This document shows, piece after piece, positions 1 through 9,860 of a stretch of 64,000 bases of DNA. Every line of letters begins with the position of its first letter. The first letter of the stretch is position 1. Origin of the DNA: Bradyrhizobium sp. 139 (lineage in GTDB: Bacteria > Pseudomonadota > Alphaproteobacteria > Rhizobiales > Xanthobacteraceae); the NCBI RefSeq assembly GCF_023074175.1, contig NZ_JADPKS010000008.1, forward strand, positions 310,001 through 374,000, read 5' to 3'. The notes under the pieces are model-generated. The model was not told the DNA's origin. It ran no database searches and worked only from the letters and a program-made list of their open reading frames with translations. Position numbers and translations under genes: made by a program.

Positions 1-147
1 CTCGCGCTGGAGCACCACACCATCACCCGGCTCGACGAACTCGAATTCATCGCCGACCGGTCGATCAAGCAGGCCGTCACCACGCAAGCGCCGGTCGCGC
101 TGATCCTCAACCCGCTGCTCACCGGCGGCAAGGTTTTCGACAAGTGA
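1..147 (+). CDS. TPP enzyme, N-terminal-type subunit (3' end only)
   Basis: The window opens inside an open frame of 48 codons that ends in TGA at 145-147. The next gene, a TPP-binding subunit, starts 10 bp later on the same strand. In sulfopyruvate/phosphonopyruvate decarboxylase-type enzymes the Pyr (alpha) and TPP-binding (beta) halves are often separate adjacent genes, so this tail is probably the alpha half. That is inferred from the neighbour: the visible residues carry no diagnostic motif, and the start lies outside the window. Confidence 0.55.
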   Translation, partial: LALEHHTITRLDELEFIADRSIKQAVTTQAPVALILNPLLTGGKVFDK

Positions 148-157
148 GGCCGGCCAA

Positions 158-766
158 ATGAATAAAGACCTGGACAACCGCAACACCAAGATGATGAACC
201 GCTTCGATGTCACCTCGCGCCTGATCGCGAAGCTTGAGCACGAGGAGGCCGTGATCGGCGGCATCGGCAACACCAATTTCGATCTCTGGGCCGCCGGCCA
301 TCGCCCGCAGAATTTCTACATGCTCGGCAGCATGGGCCTCGCCTTCCCGATCGCGCTCGGCGTCGCGCTGGCGCAGCCCGATCGCCGCGTCTTCGCGCTC
401 GAAGGCGACGGCTCGCTGTTGATGCAGCTCGGTGCGCTCTCGACCATCGCGATGTTGAAGCCGAAGAACCTCATCATGATCGTGATGGACAACGGCATCT
501 ACCAGATTACCGGCGCGCAGCCGACGCCGGCAGCACACGTCGCCGACATCGTCGCGATCGCTGCCGGCTCGGGGCTCGCCAACAGCGCCTGGGCCGCGGA
601 CGAGGAGGATTTCGAGCGGCTGGTCGACGAGGCCATGTCCGCCTCCGAGCCGAGCCTGATCGCGGTCCGTATCGACGACAAGCCGGGCGTCGGCACCACC
701 CGGCGCGATCCGGTGCAGATCCGGGAACGTTTCATGCACGGCCTCGGCGTGCGCGAGCCACTTTAA
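158..766 (+). CDS. TPP-binding subunit of a split 2-oxoacid decarboxylase (sulfopyruvate/phosphonopyruvate decarboxylase-like)
   Basis: This 202-aa protein is the C-terminal half of a thiamine-diphosphate enzyme. The TPP/Mg motif is present as GDGS near residue 87, followed about 25 residues later by the NGIY asparagine. The Pyr domain that supplies the activating glutamate is absent, so a partner subunit is needed, presumably the gene ending 10 bp upstream. The size matches beta subunits of the ComDE (sulfopyruvate decarboxylase) and phosphonopyruvate decarboxylase families. Which 2-oxoacid is used cannot be read from the sequence. Confidence 0.75.
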   Translation: MNKDLDNRNTKMMNRFDVTSRLIAKLEHEEAVIGGIGNTNFDLWAAGHRPQNFYMLGSMGLAFPIALGVALAQPDRRVFALEGDGSLLMQLGALSTIAMLKPKNLIMIVMDNGIYQITGAQPTPAAHVADIVAIAAGSGLANSAWAADEEDFERLVDEAMSASEPSLIAVRIDDKPGVGTTRRDPVQIRERFMHGLGVREPL

Positions 767-843
767 CGTCTCGTCATTAACTACACAGCGATCTGATCCC
801 GCCCCCGTTACAGGCCCTTGCAAATCCGTGCTATCTGCACTGG

Positions 844-1221
844 ATGACCATTTTTGCTCGCATTTTTGCCTGGCTGCTCGCGGCCGCCGTCACTTTCGCA
901 ACCCTCGGCCCGCCCGGCCTGCGGCCCCATTCCGAGCTCGGGCAGGACGGCGAGCATGCACTCGCCTTCATTCTGGTGGGACTGGCCTTCGGCCTCGCCT
1001 ACGGCGACCGTCGCCGGGCCGTCGCCGCCCTCGCGGTGGTCTTCATCGGGGTGCTTGAGCTGATGCAGTTCTGGGCGCCGGGACGGCATGCACGGCTGGA
1101 AGATTTTTTGGTCGACGCCGGCACCGCCTGCATCGGCTTTGCGCTCGCCGCCGTCGCCGATTGGGTCGTGACCCGGTTTCGCGCCAATTCGGTCCTGACG
1201 AGCGAAGGCCCCGCGGAGTGA
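844..1221 (+). CDS. VanZ-like small membrane protein
   Basis: This 125-aa protein has about four hydrophobic segments: residues 5-22, 40-54, 61-76 and 94-112. The pattern includes an acidic residue within a hydrophobic helix (ELMQFWAPGR) followed by ED-x-x-D, as in small VanZ-like integral membrane proteins. The family has no firmly established biochemical role. A stand-alone gene in a gap between the TPP subunit and a convergent gene on the minus strand. The start is the first ATG of the frame. Confidence 0.65.
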   Translation: MTIFARIFAWLLAAAVTFATLGPPGLRPHSELGQDGEHALAFILVGLAFGLAYGDRRRAVAALAVVFIGVLELMQFWAPGRHARLEDFLVDAGTACIGFALAAVADWVVTRFRANSVLTSEGPAE

Positions 1222-1266
1222 CGCTCCGCAGGGCCGGCTCTTCGAGAGTCTTTACCCTCTTCTCGA

Positions 1267-1650
1267 TCAGTCGATGATCTTGACAACGCGGCGCGTGCGC
1301 GGTTCGACGATGACGCGGCGATCGTTCACGACCGCGTAGCGATACTCCGTGTAGTTCGGCACGGGGCGCAGCACCACGGTCGGCGGCAGCGGCTCGCCGA
1401 CCACGACGCGCTCGTGGATCACGACGGAATCGTCGCGCGGAATTCCGCCCAGCACCGCATTCGGAATTTCGAGGCCGGCGCCGACGGCCGCACCGACAGT
1501 GCCGCCGACCATCGCGCCGACCGGGCCACCGATGTCGCCACCCGCGCGCGCGCCGTCCGCCGCGCCCTGGGCGGTCGTCGACTGAGCAAAGGCTGCACTC
1601 GACGCCAGCAGCGACGCGGCAGCCAACGAAATCGCAAGACGGGTTTTCAT
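1267..1650 (-). CDS. small exported glycine-rich protein with DUF1236-like C-terminus
   Basis: The predicted 127-aa precursor has a clear signal peptide (MKTRLAIS.., cleavage after AFA at about residue 22). A glycine-rich stretch follows (GGPVGAMVGGTVGAAVGAG), resembling glycine-zipper segments. The C-terminal part, with a YRYAVVNDRRVIVEP motif, is like the DUF1236-type domain common in Bradyrhizobiaceae exported proteins. ATG at 1650 is chosen over the longer frame because GGAGAC lies about 10 nt upstream and the signal peptide begins there. Likely periplasmic or envelope-associated; function unknown. Confidence 0.75.
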   Translation of the reverse strand: MKTRLAISLAAASLLASSAAFAQSTTAQGAADGARAGGDIGGPVGAMVGGTVGAAVGAGLEIPNAVLGGIPRDDSVVIHERVVVGEPLPPTVVLRPVPNYTEYRYAVVNDRRVIVEPRTRRVVKIID

Positions 1651-1751
1651 GTGCTCATGTCTCCAATGATTGCTGTACGCCTTCAACCGCGGCGCCGGAC
1701 CATTGTTCCGGTTCCGCCACGCCGAAAGGCACGTCACGACACTGGAAATCC

Positions 1752-2654
1752 TTACCGCGTAACAGTTCCGGCCGCGGCGATCTCGTGCCCCGCCATCAGT
1801 TCCAGCGCCCGCACCATCGCCGAGTGATCCCAGCCTTTGCCGCCATGCGCGGTGCAGGCTGAGAACAACTGCTGTGCCACCGCCGTGCTCGGCAACGACA
1901 GGCCGAGCGCGCGTGCACCTTCAAGCGCGAGGTTGAGATCCTTCTGGTGCAGCTCGATGCGAAACCCCGGATCGAAATTCCGCTTCACCATGCGCTCGCC
2001 ATGCACTTCCAGAATCCGTGACGAGGCAAAGCCCCCCATCAGCGCCTGCCGCACCAGCGCGGGATCGGCGCCCGCTTTCGACGCGAACAGCAGCGCCTCG
2101 CTCACCGCTTCGATCGTGAGCGCGACGATGATCTGGTTGGCCACCTTCGTAGTCTGCCCGTCGCCATTGGCGCCCACGCGGGTGACGTTCTTGCCCATCC
2201 TGTCGAAGATCGGCTTCATGGTGTTGAAGGCGCGCTCGGGCCCGCCCACCATGATGGTGAGGCTTGCCGCCTTGGCGCCGACCTCGCCGCCCGACACCGG
2301 CGCGTCGAGATAGTCGGCGCCCAGCGCCTCGATCTTCCTGGCGAAGTCCTTCGTCGCCAACGGCGAGATCGAGCTCATGTCGACGACGATCTTGCCCTTG
2401 GAGATACCGCTCGCAACGCCGTCCTTGCCGAACAGCACGGCCTCCACATGCGGCGTATCCGGCACCATGATGATGAAGACATCCGCCTCCTCCGCGACCT
2501 CCCTGGCTGACTTGCAGGCGACGCCGCCGGCCGCGATCAGCTCTGGCGCGACTGGCGCGACATCGTGCAGGAGAACGCGATGGCCTGCCGCAAGCAGATG
2601 GCCGGCCATCGGCCGTCCCATGGTGCCAAGCCCGATGAATCCGATGTCGATCAT
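1752..2654 (-). CDS. glxR: 2-hydroxy-3-oxopropionate (tartronate semialdehyde) reductase
   Basis: A 300-aa member of the beta-hydroxyacid dehydrogenase family, reducing tartronate semialdehyde to D-glycerate with NAD(P)H. The N-terminus has the Rossmann fingerprint GFIGLGTMG (residues 5-13). The substrate loop DAPVSGG lies near residue 117 and the catalytic-lysine segment GQTTKVANQ near residue 165. It is the last gene of the minus-strand set gcl-hyi-glxR, after a 213-bp gap filled by a palindromic repeat, so it depends on read-through or has its own promoter. GarR is the alternative name for the same activity; the gcl/hyi context favours GlxR. Confidence 0.9.
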   Translation of the reverse strand: MIDIGFIGLGTMGRPMAGHLLAAGHRVLLHDVAPVAPELIAAGGVACKSAREVAEEADVFIIMVPDTPHVEAVLFGKDGVASGISKGKIVVDMSSISPLATKDFARKIEALGADYLDAPVSGGEVGAKAASLTIMVGGPERAFNTMKPIFDRMGKNVTRVGANGDGQTTKVANQIIVALTIEAVSEALLFASKAGADPALVRQALMGGFASSRILEVHGERMVKRNFDPGFRIELHQKDLNLALEGARALGLSLPSTAVAQQLFSACTAHGGKGWDHSAMVRALELMAGHEIAAAGTVTR

Positions 2655-2706
2655 GGTTTGATTTTCTCTCAGTTGTACTGGCTAAATTCATCCACGGGCT
2701 CAATGC

Positions 2707-2844
2707 ACCTCTCCCGCATGCGGGAGAGGTCGGCACGCAGTGCCGGGTGAGGGTTCTATCCGCGTTGGGATTGCTTCCGCACATCTCGCGAGCCCCATCG
2801 CGGAAGCACCCTCACCCCAGCCCTCTCCCGCAAGCGGGAGAGGG
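2707..2844. repeat. long palindromic intergenic repeat (CTCTCCCGC family)
   Basis: Two short hairpins, each built from CTCTCCCGC and GCGGGAGAG, flank about 90 bp that contain the complementary GGTGAGGGT and ACCCTCACC. The whole unit can fold as one long stem. It lies between hyi and glxR. The same building blocks recur at 12293-12433 and 28008-28133, so this is a dispersed repeat rather than a local terminator. It may still affect read-through from hyi into glxR. Confidence 0.8.
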
Positions 2845-2867
2845 AGCGCACTGCCGTTGTCTCTTCC

Positions 2868-3653
2868 TCAGGTCTCGAATGTCTGCGCCGCATGCCAGGA
2901 CAGGCCTTCTAGCGTCGTGGTGCGCGGCTTGTATTCACAGCCGACCCAGCCGCGATAGCCGATCGCGTCGAGGTGGCGGAACAGGAAGGGATAGTTGATC
3001 TCGCCGGTGCCGGGTTCGTGGCGGCCGGGATTGTCGGCGAGCTGGATATGCGCGATCTGGGGAAGGTATTCCTGCATGGTGCGGGCGAGATCGCCCTCCA
3101 TGATCTGCATGTGGTAGATGTCGTACTGGATGAACAGATTGTTCGACCGCACCCCGGAGATGAGCTGCACCGCCTGCTCGGTGCCATTGAGGTAGAAGCC
3201 GGGAATATCGAGCGTGTTGATCGGCTCGATCAGGAGCTTGATGTTCTCCCGCGCCAGCGTCGAGGCGGCAAAGCGAAGGTTGCCAACCAGCGTCTCGTTT
3301 AGCTCGCGCGGATCGGCATCGGGAGGCGCGATACCCACGAGGCAATTGAGCTGCTCGCAATCGAGCGCCTTGGCATAGTCGATGGCACGGAACACGCCGT
3401 CGCGAAATTCACCGACGCGACCGGGCAGGATCGCGATGCCGCGCTCGCCCGCCGCCCAGTTGCCCGCCGGCAGATTGTGAAGCACCTGCGTGAGCCCATG
3501 GGCATCGAGCTGCTCGCGCAGCAGCGCCTTGTCGAAATCATAGGGGAAGAGATACTCGACCCCGGAAAAACCTGCCGCTTTCGCCGCAGCGAAGCGGTCG
3601 GTAAAGCGCATCTCGTTGAAGAGCATGGTGAGGTTGGCGGCAAATTTCGGCAT
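2868..3653 (-). CDS. hyi: hydroxypyruvate isomerase
   Basis: A 261-aa protein of the xylose-isomerase-like TIM-barrel superfamily. It interconverts hydroxypyruvate and tartronate semialdehyde, the product of Gcl. Candidate metal-binding and catalytic acidic residues lie in LLIEPINT, QYDIYHMQ, HIQLADNPGRHEPGTGEINY and GCEYKP, in the order expected for Hyi. It follows gcl with a 13-bp gap, so the two are surely co-transcribed. Length is normal for the family (about 260 aa). Confidence 0.9.
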   Translation of the reverse strand: MPKFAANLTMLFNEMRFTDRFAAAKAAGFSGVEYLFPYDFDKALLREQLDAHGLTQVLHNLPAGNWAAGERGIAILPGRVGEFRDGVFRAIDYAKALDCEQLNCLVGIAPPDADPRELNETLVGNLRFAASTLARENIKLLIEPINTLDIPGFYLNGTEQAVQLISGVRSNNLFIQYDIYHMQIMEGDLARTMQEYLPQIAHIQLADNPGRHEPGTGEINYPFLFRHLDAIGYRGWVGCEYKPRTTTLEGLSWHAAQTFET

Positions 3654-3666
3654 GATGCTGTCCTCC

Positions 3667-5457
3667 CTATTCCGCCGGCTGAAGCACGCCAGACCGCACG
3701 CTTCCGACCTCGTCGAGCGGCAGATCCAGCACCTCCTCGAACTCGACGATGTTGTCGATCTCCGTGCCCATGGCGATGTTGGTGACGCGTTCGAGAATGA
3801 ACTCGACCACCACAGGCACGCGGTGCTTGGCCATCAATTCGCGCGCGGTCGCAAACGCCGCCTGCGTATCCTTGGGATCGGTGACGCGGATCGCCTTGCA
3901 ACCAAGGCCTTCGGCGACGGCGACGTGGTCGACGCCGTAGCCGCCGAGCTCGGGTGCGTTGATGTTCTCGAACGAGAGCTGGACGTGATAATCCATGTCG
4001 AAACCACGCTGGGCCTGGCGGATCAGACCGAGATAGGAATTGTTCACGACGACGTGGATGTAGGGCAGATTGAACTGCGCTCCGACCGCGAGCTCCTCGA
4101 TCAGGAACTGGAAGTCGTAATCGCCCGACAGCGCGACGATCTCGCGATCCGGGCATGCCGCACGCACGCCGAGCGCAGCGGGCAGTGTCCAGCCGAGCGG
4201 GCCCGCCTGCCCGGCATTGATCCAGTTGCGCGGCTTGTAGACGCCCAAAAACTGCGCGCCAGCGATCTGCGACAGGCCGATCACGGTGACATAGGCGGTG
4301 TCGCGGCCGAAGGCCTTGTTCATCTCCTCATAGACGCGCTGCGGCTTGATCGGGACGTTGTCGAAATGGCTCTTGCGCAGCATCGTCTTCTTGCGATCGC
4401 GGCAGGCCGCGGGCCACGCCCGGCGCTCGCGCAACCTGCCTGACCGGCGCCACTCCCTGGCGACAGCGACGAAGAGCTCGAGCGCGGCCTTCGCATCCGA
4501 GACGATGCCGAGATCCGGATTGAAGACGCGCCCGATCTGGGTCGGCTCGATGTCGACATGTACGAATTTGCGGCCCTTGGTGTAGGTCTCGACCGAGCCG
4601 GTATGTCGGTTGGCCCAGCGATTGCCGATGCCGAGCACGAAATCGGACTCGAGCATCGTGGCGTTGCCGTAGCGGTGACTGGTCTGAAGGCCGACCATGC
4701 CGGCCATCAGAACGTGGTCGTCGGGGATCGCGCCCCACCCCATCAGGGTCGGCACGACCGGGACGTTGACGATCTCGGCGAACTCCACCAGCAATTCCGA
4801 TGCATCAGCGTTGATCACGCCGCCGCCGGCCACGATCAGCGGGCGCTCAGCCGCGTTCAGCATCTCCAGCGCCTTCTCGACCTGCTTGCGGGTCGCGGTG
4901 GGCTTATAGACCGACAGCGGCTCATAGGTCTCGTCGTCGAACTCGATCTCGGCAAGTTGCACGTCGAGCGGCATATCGATCAGCACCGGCCCAGGCCGGC
5001 CAGAGCGCATGACGTGAAAGGCCTGGCTGAACACCCGCGGCACCAGCGCCGGCTCACGCACCGTCACAGCCCATTTCGTCACGGGCTTTGCGATCGACTC
5101 GATATCGACGGCCTGGAAATCTTCCTTGTAGAGCCGCGCGCGCGGCGCCTGGCCGGTGATGCAGAGGATCGGAATGGAATCGGCGATCGCCGAATAGAGC
5201 CCGGTGATCATGTCGGTACCGGCCGGTCCCGACGTGCCAATGCAGACGCCGATATTGCCGGCCTTGGCCCGCGTATAGCCTTCCGCCATGTGGGAAGCGC
5301 CCTCGACATGACGCGCCAGGATATGGCGGATCGAGCCGCGCTTCTTCAGCGCCGAGTAAAGCGGATTGATCGCGGCCCCGGGAACGCCGAAGGCGGTGGA
5401 GATGCCCTCCTTCTCCAGAATTCGCACGGCAGCATCGACGGCTCGCATCTTCGCCAT
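3667..5457 (-). CDS. gcl: glyoxylate carboligase (tartronate-semialdehyde synthase)
   Basis: A 596-aa TPP enzyme that condenses two glyoxylates to tartronate semialdehyde and CO2. The position of the usual activating glutamate is valine (V51 in [11 protein letters not shown]), a hallmark of glyoxylate carboligase, and this separates it from acetolactate synthases. The TPP motif starting at GDYDFQF and ending at NNSYLG lies near residues 445-475. First gene of the gcl-hyi-glxR operon. The start ATG is preceded by GAGGTCC. Upstream lie dyads that may be operator sites (see 5505-5561). The operon feeds glyoxylate, for example from allantoin or oxalate metabolism, into glycerate. Confidence 0.95.
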   Translation of the reverse strand: MAKMRAVDAAVRILEKEGISTAFGVPGAAINPLYSALKKRGSIRHILARHVEGASHMAEGYTRAKAGNIGVCIGTSGPAGTDMITGLYSAIADSIPILCITGQAPRARLYKEDFQAVDIESIAKPVTKWAVTVREPALVPRVFSQAFHVMRSGRPGPVLIDMPLDVQLAEIEFDDETYEPLSVYKPTATRKQVEKALEMLNAAERPLIVAGGGVINADASELLVEFAEIVNVPVVPTLMGWGAIPDDHVLMAGMVGLQTSHRYGNATMLESDFVLGIGNRWANRHTGSVETYTKGRKFVHVDIEPTQIGRVFNPDLGIVSDAKAALELFVAVAREWRRSGRLRERRAWPAACRDRKKTMLRKSHFDNVPIKPQRVYEEMNKAFGRDTAYVTVIGLSQIAGAQFLGVYKPRNWINAGQAGPLGWTLPAALGVRAACPDREIVALSGDYDFQFLIEELAVGAQFNLPYIHVVVNNSYLGLIRQAQRGFDMDYHVQLSFENINAPELGGYGVDHVAVAEGLGCKAIRVTDPKDTQAAFATARELMAKHRVPVVVEFILERVTNIAMGTEIDNIVEFEEVLDLPLDEVGSVRSGVLQPAE

Positions 5458-5504
5458 ATCGGACCTCGCTCGGTTGCATCAGCGAGCGAGATCATCGGAC
5501 GGGC

Positions 5505-5561
5505 GAGATGCGATCTCAACGACATCGATTTTATTTTCCACGATGTGGCAGCCGCGGAAAA
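5505..5561. promoter_or_regulatory. candidate operator dyads upstream of gcl
   Basis: Two inverted repeats lie 50-105 bp upstream of the gcl start: GAGAT-GCG-ATCTC (5505-5517) and TTTTCC-N16-GGAAAA (5534-5561). The second loosely resembles the GGAAAA/TTTTCC half-sites reported for AllR-type IclR regulators of glyoxylate genes. Nothing here proves binding; an operator role is inferred from symmetry and position. Confidence 0.35.
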
Positions 5562-5608
5562 AGCGCGGCGGTCTCAAGCGGTTAGATCGACATCTGCGTG
5601 AAAGCCGA

Positions 5609-7411
5609 TTACTCGAACAGCGGCGCCAGCTCCATCTGCGGCACCAGCACGAGGCCCTTGTCGGTGAGGCGAATTTCCGGAATGACCGATAGCGGAATCA
5701 GGTTGAAGCCCATGTAGGGGATGGTGCAGCCGGCCTCCGCCCATTGCTTCTTCAGCACCTTGACCTCTTCGGCGACGTCCGTGACTCGCTTGTCGGACAA
5801 GAGTCCCGCGATTGGCAGCGGGACCAGCGCCCTCACCTTGCCCTCGGCGACGACGCAGACGCCGCCCTGTCTCTCCTTGATCGCAGCGATCGCCACCTGC
5901 ATGTCGCCCTCGTTGGTGCCGGCGATGATGATATTATGGCTGTCGTGCCCGACGCTGGAAGCGACCGCGCCACGCTTCAGGCCGAAGTCCTTCAGCAGGC
6001 CATGGGCGACATTGCCGGCGGATTTGCCATGGCGCTCGACCACCGTGACGAAGCACAGGCCGTAGCGCGCAAACAATTCCGGCCAATCCTTCGCGGGTTC
6101 GATCTTTACCTTCTCATGGATCAGTGTGATGCCGGGCAGCGCGGTCTTGATCGCATTGACGGTGCAGGCCGCGACCGGCAGCTCCGGCGTGAGCTTGACC
6201 TTCTCCGGCAGTTTTACCGTGCCGTACGCCGCCTTCGGATATTGATAGCGCTGCGACAGGGCCTGGTCGAGCCGTGGCGTGATCCTGCCGCGTTCGACCA
6301 CGAGCTCGCCGCCATACCAGGTGCATTGCGGCTTGAGCTGATCGTCCATCAGCACGAGATCGGCGCGGCGGCCGCCGCCGAGCCCGCCGATGTCGCCGTC
6401 CATGCCGAAGCGCGCCGCGCCATGCAGCGAGCCCATCGACCACGCTTGTTCGGGCGACATTCCCGCCTTCACGGCTTCGCGCACCACCCAGTCCAGGCCG
6501 AACAGAAGCAGGTCGTCGGCGTCGCGGTCATCGGTGCACACGGCCGTGCGCTTGTGGGATGCGCCGAGCTCGGTGATGGTGCGGATCGCCTGCGGCAGCG
6601 AGTGCCAGGGCGTGGTCGGCGGGCCGCCACGCAGGAAAACCCAGACGCCGGCATCGAGCAGGTCGTCGGCGATGTCACGGTCGATCGCCTCATGGGTGTC
6701 GGTGACGCCGCTCGCCGCATAGGCCGCGACGAATTCGCGGCCGTAGACGTGACCAGACACCGGACGCCCGCGCTTCAAGGCTGCGGCGAGGATGGCATGG
6801 CTGCGCTCGTCGCCCATCGTCACAGGCACAAAATCCATCTTCTCGCCGAGCGCGACGGCTTCGGGCCAGCGGTCGAACAAGCCGGCGATCTTGTCCGGCG
6901 TGAGGTCGCCGCCCGCGGTCTCCAGCTCCGCCGACGTGGCCGGAACGGTGCTCGGCACAGTCAGGAAGATCGAGAGCGGCGCCTCGCGGGCGTCCTCCAG
7001 CATCGCCTCCACGCCGGCGACATCCATGACGTTGCCGATCTCGTGGCTGTCGCAGAAGATCGTGGTGGTGCCGTTGAGGAGCGCAGCCTCCGCATAGGCA
7101 CAGGCTGTCACCATGGAGGATTCGATGTGGATGTGCGGATCGACCAGCCCCGGAGCGATGATGCCGCCGGCGGCGTCGTAGAGCGGCACATCGCTCCAAA
7201 CCTTCTTCGCCGCCCCGGCCGGCTTCACCGCGGCGATGCGGCCGCCCGTGATCCAGACTTCCCGATCGGGATGGATGCGCTCCGAATAGGTCGAGAGCAC
7301 CCGCGCGCCGGTGACGACGAGATCAGGCGCGAGACGCGCGGAGGCGACATCGGCCAGACGCCGGGTCATCGAGTGCAGCGGTGCGACGACGAAGCGGGTA
7401 AGTTTGGTCAT
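5609..7411 (-). CDS. ade: adenine deaminase
   Basis: A 600-aa amidohydrolase that deaminates adenine to hypoxanthine. The metal-binding motif [11 protein letters not shown] lies near residues 90-100, a second site follows in SGHVYG, and [11 protein letters not shown] lies near residue 290. The C-terminal region ([18 protein letters not shown]) is typical of the Ade family rather than of dihydroorotases. Transcribed in the same direction as gcl, with 151 bp between them. ATG at 7411 is preceded by GAGGGT. Purine breakdown leads to glyoxylate via allantoin, so a place beside gcl makes metabolic sense. Confidence 0.9.
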   Translation of the reverse strand: MTKLTRFVVAPLHSMTRRLADVASARLAPDLVVTGARVLSTYSERIHPDREVWITGGRIAAVKPAGAAKKVWSDVPLYDAAGGIIAPGLVDPHIHIESSMVTACAYAEAALLNGTTTIFCDSHEIGNVMDVAGVEAMLEDAREAPLSIFLTVPSTVPATSAELETAGGDLTPDKIAGLFDRWPEAVALGEKMDFVPVTMGDERSHAILAAALKRGRPVSGHVYGREFVAAYAASGVTDTHEAIDRDIADDLLDAGVWVFLRGGPPTTPWHSLPQAIRTITELGASHKRTAVCTDDRDADDLLLFGLDWVVREAVKAGMSPEQAWSMGSLHGAARFGMDGDIGGLGGGRRADLVLMDDQLKPQCTWYGGELVVERGRITPRLDQALSQRYQYPKAAYGTVKLPEKVKLTPELPVAACTVNAIKTALPGITLIHEKVKIEPAKDWPELFARYGLCFVTVVERHGKSAGNVAHGLLKDFGLKRGAVASSVGHDSHNIIIAGTNEGDMQVAIAAIKERQGGVCVVAEGKVRALVPLPIAGLLSDKRVTDVAEEVKVLKKQWAEAGCTIPYMGFNLIPLSVIPEIRLTDKGLVLVPQMELAPLFE

Positions 7412-7506
7412 CGGGACCCTCGCGTGGGCGTTACGGCCGAGCGATGGTTACGCCCTGCGCCAAGCCGGGCAAGCTCAAATATCTCAAATATAACGGCACG
7501 CCCTGC

Positions 7507-8307
7507 TTACGCCTTAGGCGGCGAGTCGCCTGCCGCCCCTGATCTTGCAGGTCTGCGCGAGTTTCGCCTTGTTGGGGCCGGTGCGGCAGCGGGCTTGACC
7601 CGAATCCGCATCGACCTCCCCTTCTGCTCATCGATCTCGAAGGAATTTGTCTTCCGCACGAGATCGCTCAGCTTGCGGAAGCCGAACGTCCGCGGATCGA
7701 AATCGGAAGCGAGATTGGCAAGCTGCCGGCCGACTTCCCCCAGAGCGACCCAGCCGTCCTCGCTCTCCATTTGGGTGATGACCTTCTTGATAATGGGGGT
7801 CGCTGCATCAGGCGGCTGAAGCGATGTGGACCTCGAGGCGGCATCCTGCGTATTCGCCGTTCCGGCAAGCAGGTTCTCCGTGTAGACGAATCTGCGGCAG
7901 GCCTGCCTGAAGCTTTCCGGTGTTTTCTGCTCGCCGAACCCAAAAACGTCGATGCCCTGCTCCCGGATGCGGGCAGCCAGACGGGTAAAGTCGCTGTCGG
8001 ACGAGACCAGGCAGAAGCCGTCGAACCGGCCGCTGTGAAGCAGGTCCATCGCGTCGATGACCAGCGTGATGTCGGAGGCATTCTTTCCCGTCGTATAGGC
8101 GAACTGCTGCTGCGGGATGATGGCGTGTTTGGACAGGATGTCGGCCCAGGCCCTGGATCTGGCGCTGGAGAAGTCGCCATAGATGCGCCGAACGCTGGCC
8201 TCGCCGATTTTGGCAATCTCTTCGAACAGTCCGTCCGCGATCTTCGCGGAGGCGTTGTCGGCATCAATCAGAACCGCAAGACGGGGCGAACGGAGCTCGG
8301 AAGGCAT
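7507..8307 (-). CDS. NYN-domain protein with C-terminal OST-HTH/LOTUS-like domain
   Basis: A 266-aa protein. The N-terminal NYN (PIN-like) domain carries the acidic residues expected for the RNase-type centre: LIDADN near residue 13, KNASDITLVID near 80 and SSDSDF near 105. The second domain (about residues 170-235, PIIKKVITQMESEDGWVALGE...) resembles the OST-HTH/LOTUS fold, which is linked to RNA binding. The tail is basic (TRRNSRRPARSG). ATG at 8307 is chosen over a TTG at 8346 because GGGGAA sits 5 nt upstream. A role as an RNA-processing nuclease is a family-level inference. Confidence 0.75.
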   Translation of the reverse strand: MPSELRSPRLAVLIDADNASAKIADGLFEEIAKIGEASVRRIYGDFSSARSRAWADILSKHAIIPQQQFAYTTGKNASDITLVIDAMDLLHSGRFDGFCLVSSDSDFTRLAARIREQGIDVFGFGEQKTPESFRQACRRFVYTENLLAGTANTQDAASRSTSLQPPDAATPIIKKVITQMESEDGWVALGEVGRQLANLASDFDPRTFGFRKLSDLVRKTNSFEIDEQKGRSMRIRVKPAAAPAPTRRNSRRPARSGAAGDSPPKA

Positions 8308-8360
8308 GGCGGTTCCCCACGACATGGACGCGGCACTGGAAGACAAGTGCGTTGGGACGG

Positions 8361-9860
8361 CTAGTCCTCGCTCGCCTTGAAGCGCCCCATCCCCTTCAGC
8401 ACGAATGGGGCCAACAGCGCAACCAGCGCAATGCCGAGCAGCGTCGCCGAGATCGGGCTCTGGACCAGCGTCATGGGATCACCGAGGCTGATCGCGAGCG
8501 CGCGGCGCAGCTGGCTCTCGGCGATCGGGCCGAGGATCAGGCCGACGACGACGGGCGCGATCGGAAAATCGAACCGGCGCATCAGAAAGCCGAGCACACC
8601 AAAGCCGGCCAGCATCGACAGTTCGACCACCGACGGCTTTGCGGCGATGGTGCCCATCGTCGCGAAGACGAGGATGCCGGCATAGAGCCACGGCTGCGGG
8701 ATCGCGAGCAGCCGCACCCACAGGCCGACCAGCGGCAGGTTGAGCACCAGCAGCATCGCATTGGCGATGAACAGGCTTGCAATCAGGCCCCACACCAGGT
8801 CGGGCCGCTCGGCGAACAGCAGCGGCCCCGGGTTGAGGCCATATTGCTGGAAGCCCGCCAGCATCATCGCGGCCGTTGCCGACGTCGGCAGCCCCAAGGT
8901 CAGCAGCGGCACCAGCGTGCCGGCGGCGGAGGCATTGTTGGCGGCTTCCGGTCCCGCAACGCCTTCGATGGCGCCCTTGCCGAATTCTTCCGGATGTTTT
9001 GTGAGCCGCTTCTCAGCGGAATAGGAGAGAAAGGTCGGAATCTCGGCGCCGCCCGCGGGCAGCGCGCCGATCGGGAAGCCGAACATGGTGCCGCGCAGCC
9101 ACGGCTTCCACGACCGCTTCCAGTCTTCTTTTGTCATCCAGAGCGAGCCGCGCACCGGCTCGAGCTTCTCCTCGGTGTGGTGGCGGCGCGATGCGACGTA
9201 GAGCGCCTCGCCCACCGCGAACAGGCCAACCGCAAGCGTCGTCACCTCGACGCCGTCGAGCAGTTCGGGGACGCCGAACGCAAGCCGCGCCTGACCAGTC
9301 AGCTTGTCGATGCCGATCAGACCGAGCGTCAGGCCAATGAACAGGCTGGTCAGACCGCGGATCGGGGAATCTCCGAAGGTCGCCGACACCGTGACGAAGG
9401 CGACGCACATCAGCGCAAAGTAATCCTCTGGGCCAAAGCGCACGGCGAAATCGACCAGCCACGGCGCGAGAAAGGCCAGTCCGATGGTGGCGATGGTGCC
9501 GGCGACGAAGGAGCCGATCGCGGATGTCGCAAGCGCCGGCCCGCCGCGGCCGGCCTTGGCCATCTTGTTGCCTTCGAGCGCGGTCGCCATCGAGGCGCTC
9601 TCGCCGGGCGTGTTGATCAGGATCGCGGTGGTCGAGCCGCCATACATGCCGCCATAATAGATCCCGGCGAACATGATCAGCGAACCGCCGGGGTCGAGCT
9701 TGTAGGTCACCGGCAGCAGCAGCGCGACCGTCAACGCCGGGCCGATGCCGGGCAGCACGCCCACGGCCGTGCCAAGGAACACGCCGATCAGGGCATAGAG
9801 CAGATTCATCGGCTCGACGGCGACCGCCATGCCATGCGCCAGCGCGGCAAAGGTGTCCAT
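8361..9860 (-). CDS. tctA: tripartite tricarboxylate transporter, large membrane subunit TctA
   Basis: A 499-aa protein with 10-12 predicted membrane helices. Family motifs include [11 protein letters not shown] near residue 40, [22 protein letters not shown] near residue 65, and a second glycine-rich half after residue 260 ([17 protein letters not shown]). TctA forms the main channel of a secondary, binding-protein-dependent carboxylate importer. The start ATG at 9860 overlaps the tctB stop by one base (TGATG), showing tight coupling. The longer upstream frame belongs to sequence shared with tctB. Confidence 0.92.
   Translation of the reverse strand: MDTFAALAHGMAVAVEPMNLLYALIGVFLGTAVGVLPGIGPALTVALLLPVTYKLDPGGSLIMFAGIYYGGMYGGSTTAILINTPGESASMATALEGNKMAKAGRGGPALATSAIGSFVAGTIATIGLAFLAPWLVDFAVRFGPEDYFALMCVAFVTVSATFGDSPIRGLTSLFIGLTLGLIGIDKLTGQARLAFGVPELLDGVEVTTLAVGLFAVGEALYVASRRHHTEEKLEPVRGSLWMTKEDWKRSWKPWLRGTMFGFPIGALPAGGAEIPTFLSYSAEKRLTKHPEEFGKGAIEGVAGPEAANNASAAGTLVPLLTLGLPTSATAAMMLAGFQQYGLNPGPLLFAERPDLVWGLIASLFIANAMLLVLNLPLVGLWVRLLAIPQPWLYAGILVFATMGTIAAKPSVVELSMLAGFGVLGFLMRRFDFPIAPVVVGLILGPIAESQLRRALAISLGDPMTLVQSPISATLLGIALVALLAPFVLKGMGRFKASED

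Noticed and set aside
119..823. Long minus-strand frame antisense to the TPP-binding subunit
   Set aside because: High-GC third-position shadow of the plus-strand gene; no motif or ribosome-binding site, and the plus strand has clear TPP motifs.
5744..7819. 691-codon plus-strand frame opposite adenine deaminase
   Set aside because: Arg/His/Asp-rich composition typical of antisense frames; adenine deaminase on the other strand has full catalytic motifs.
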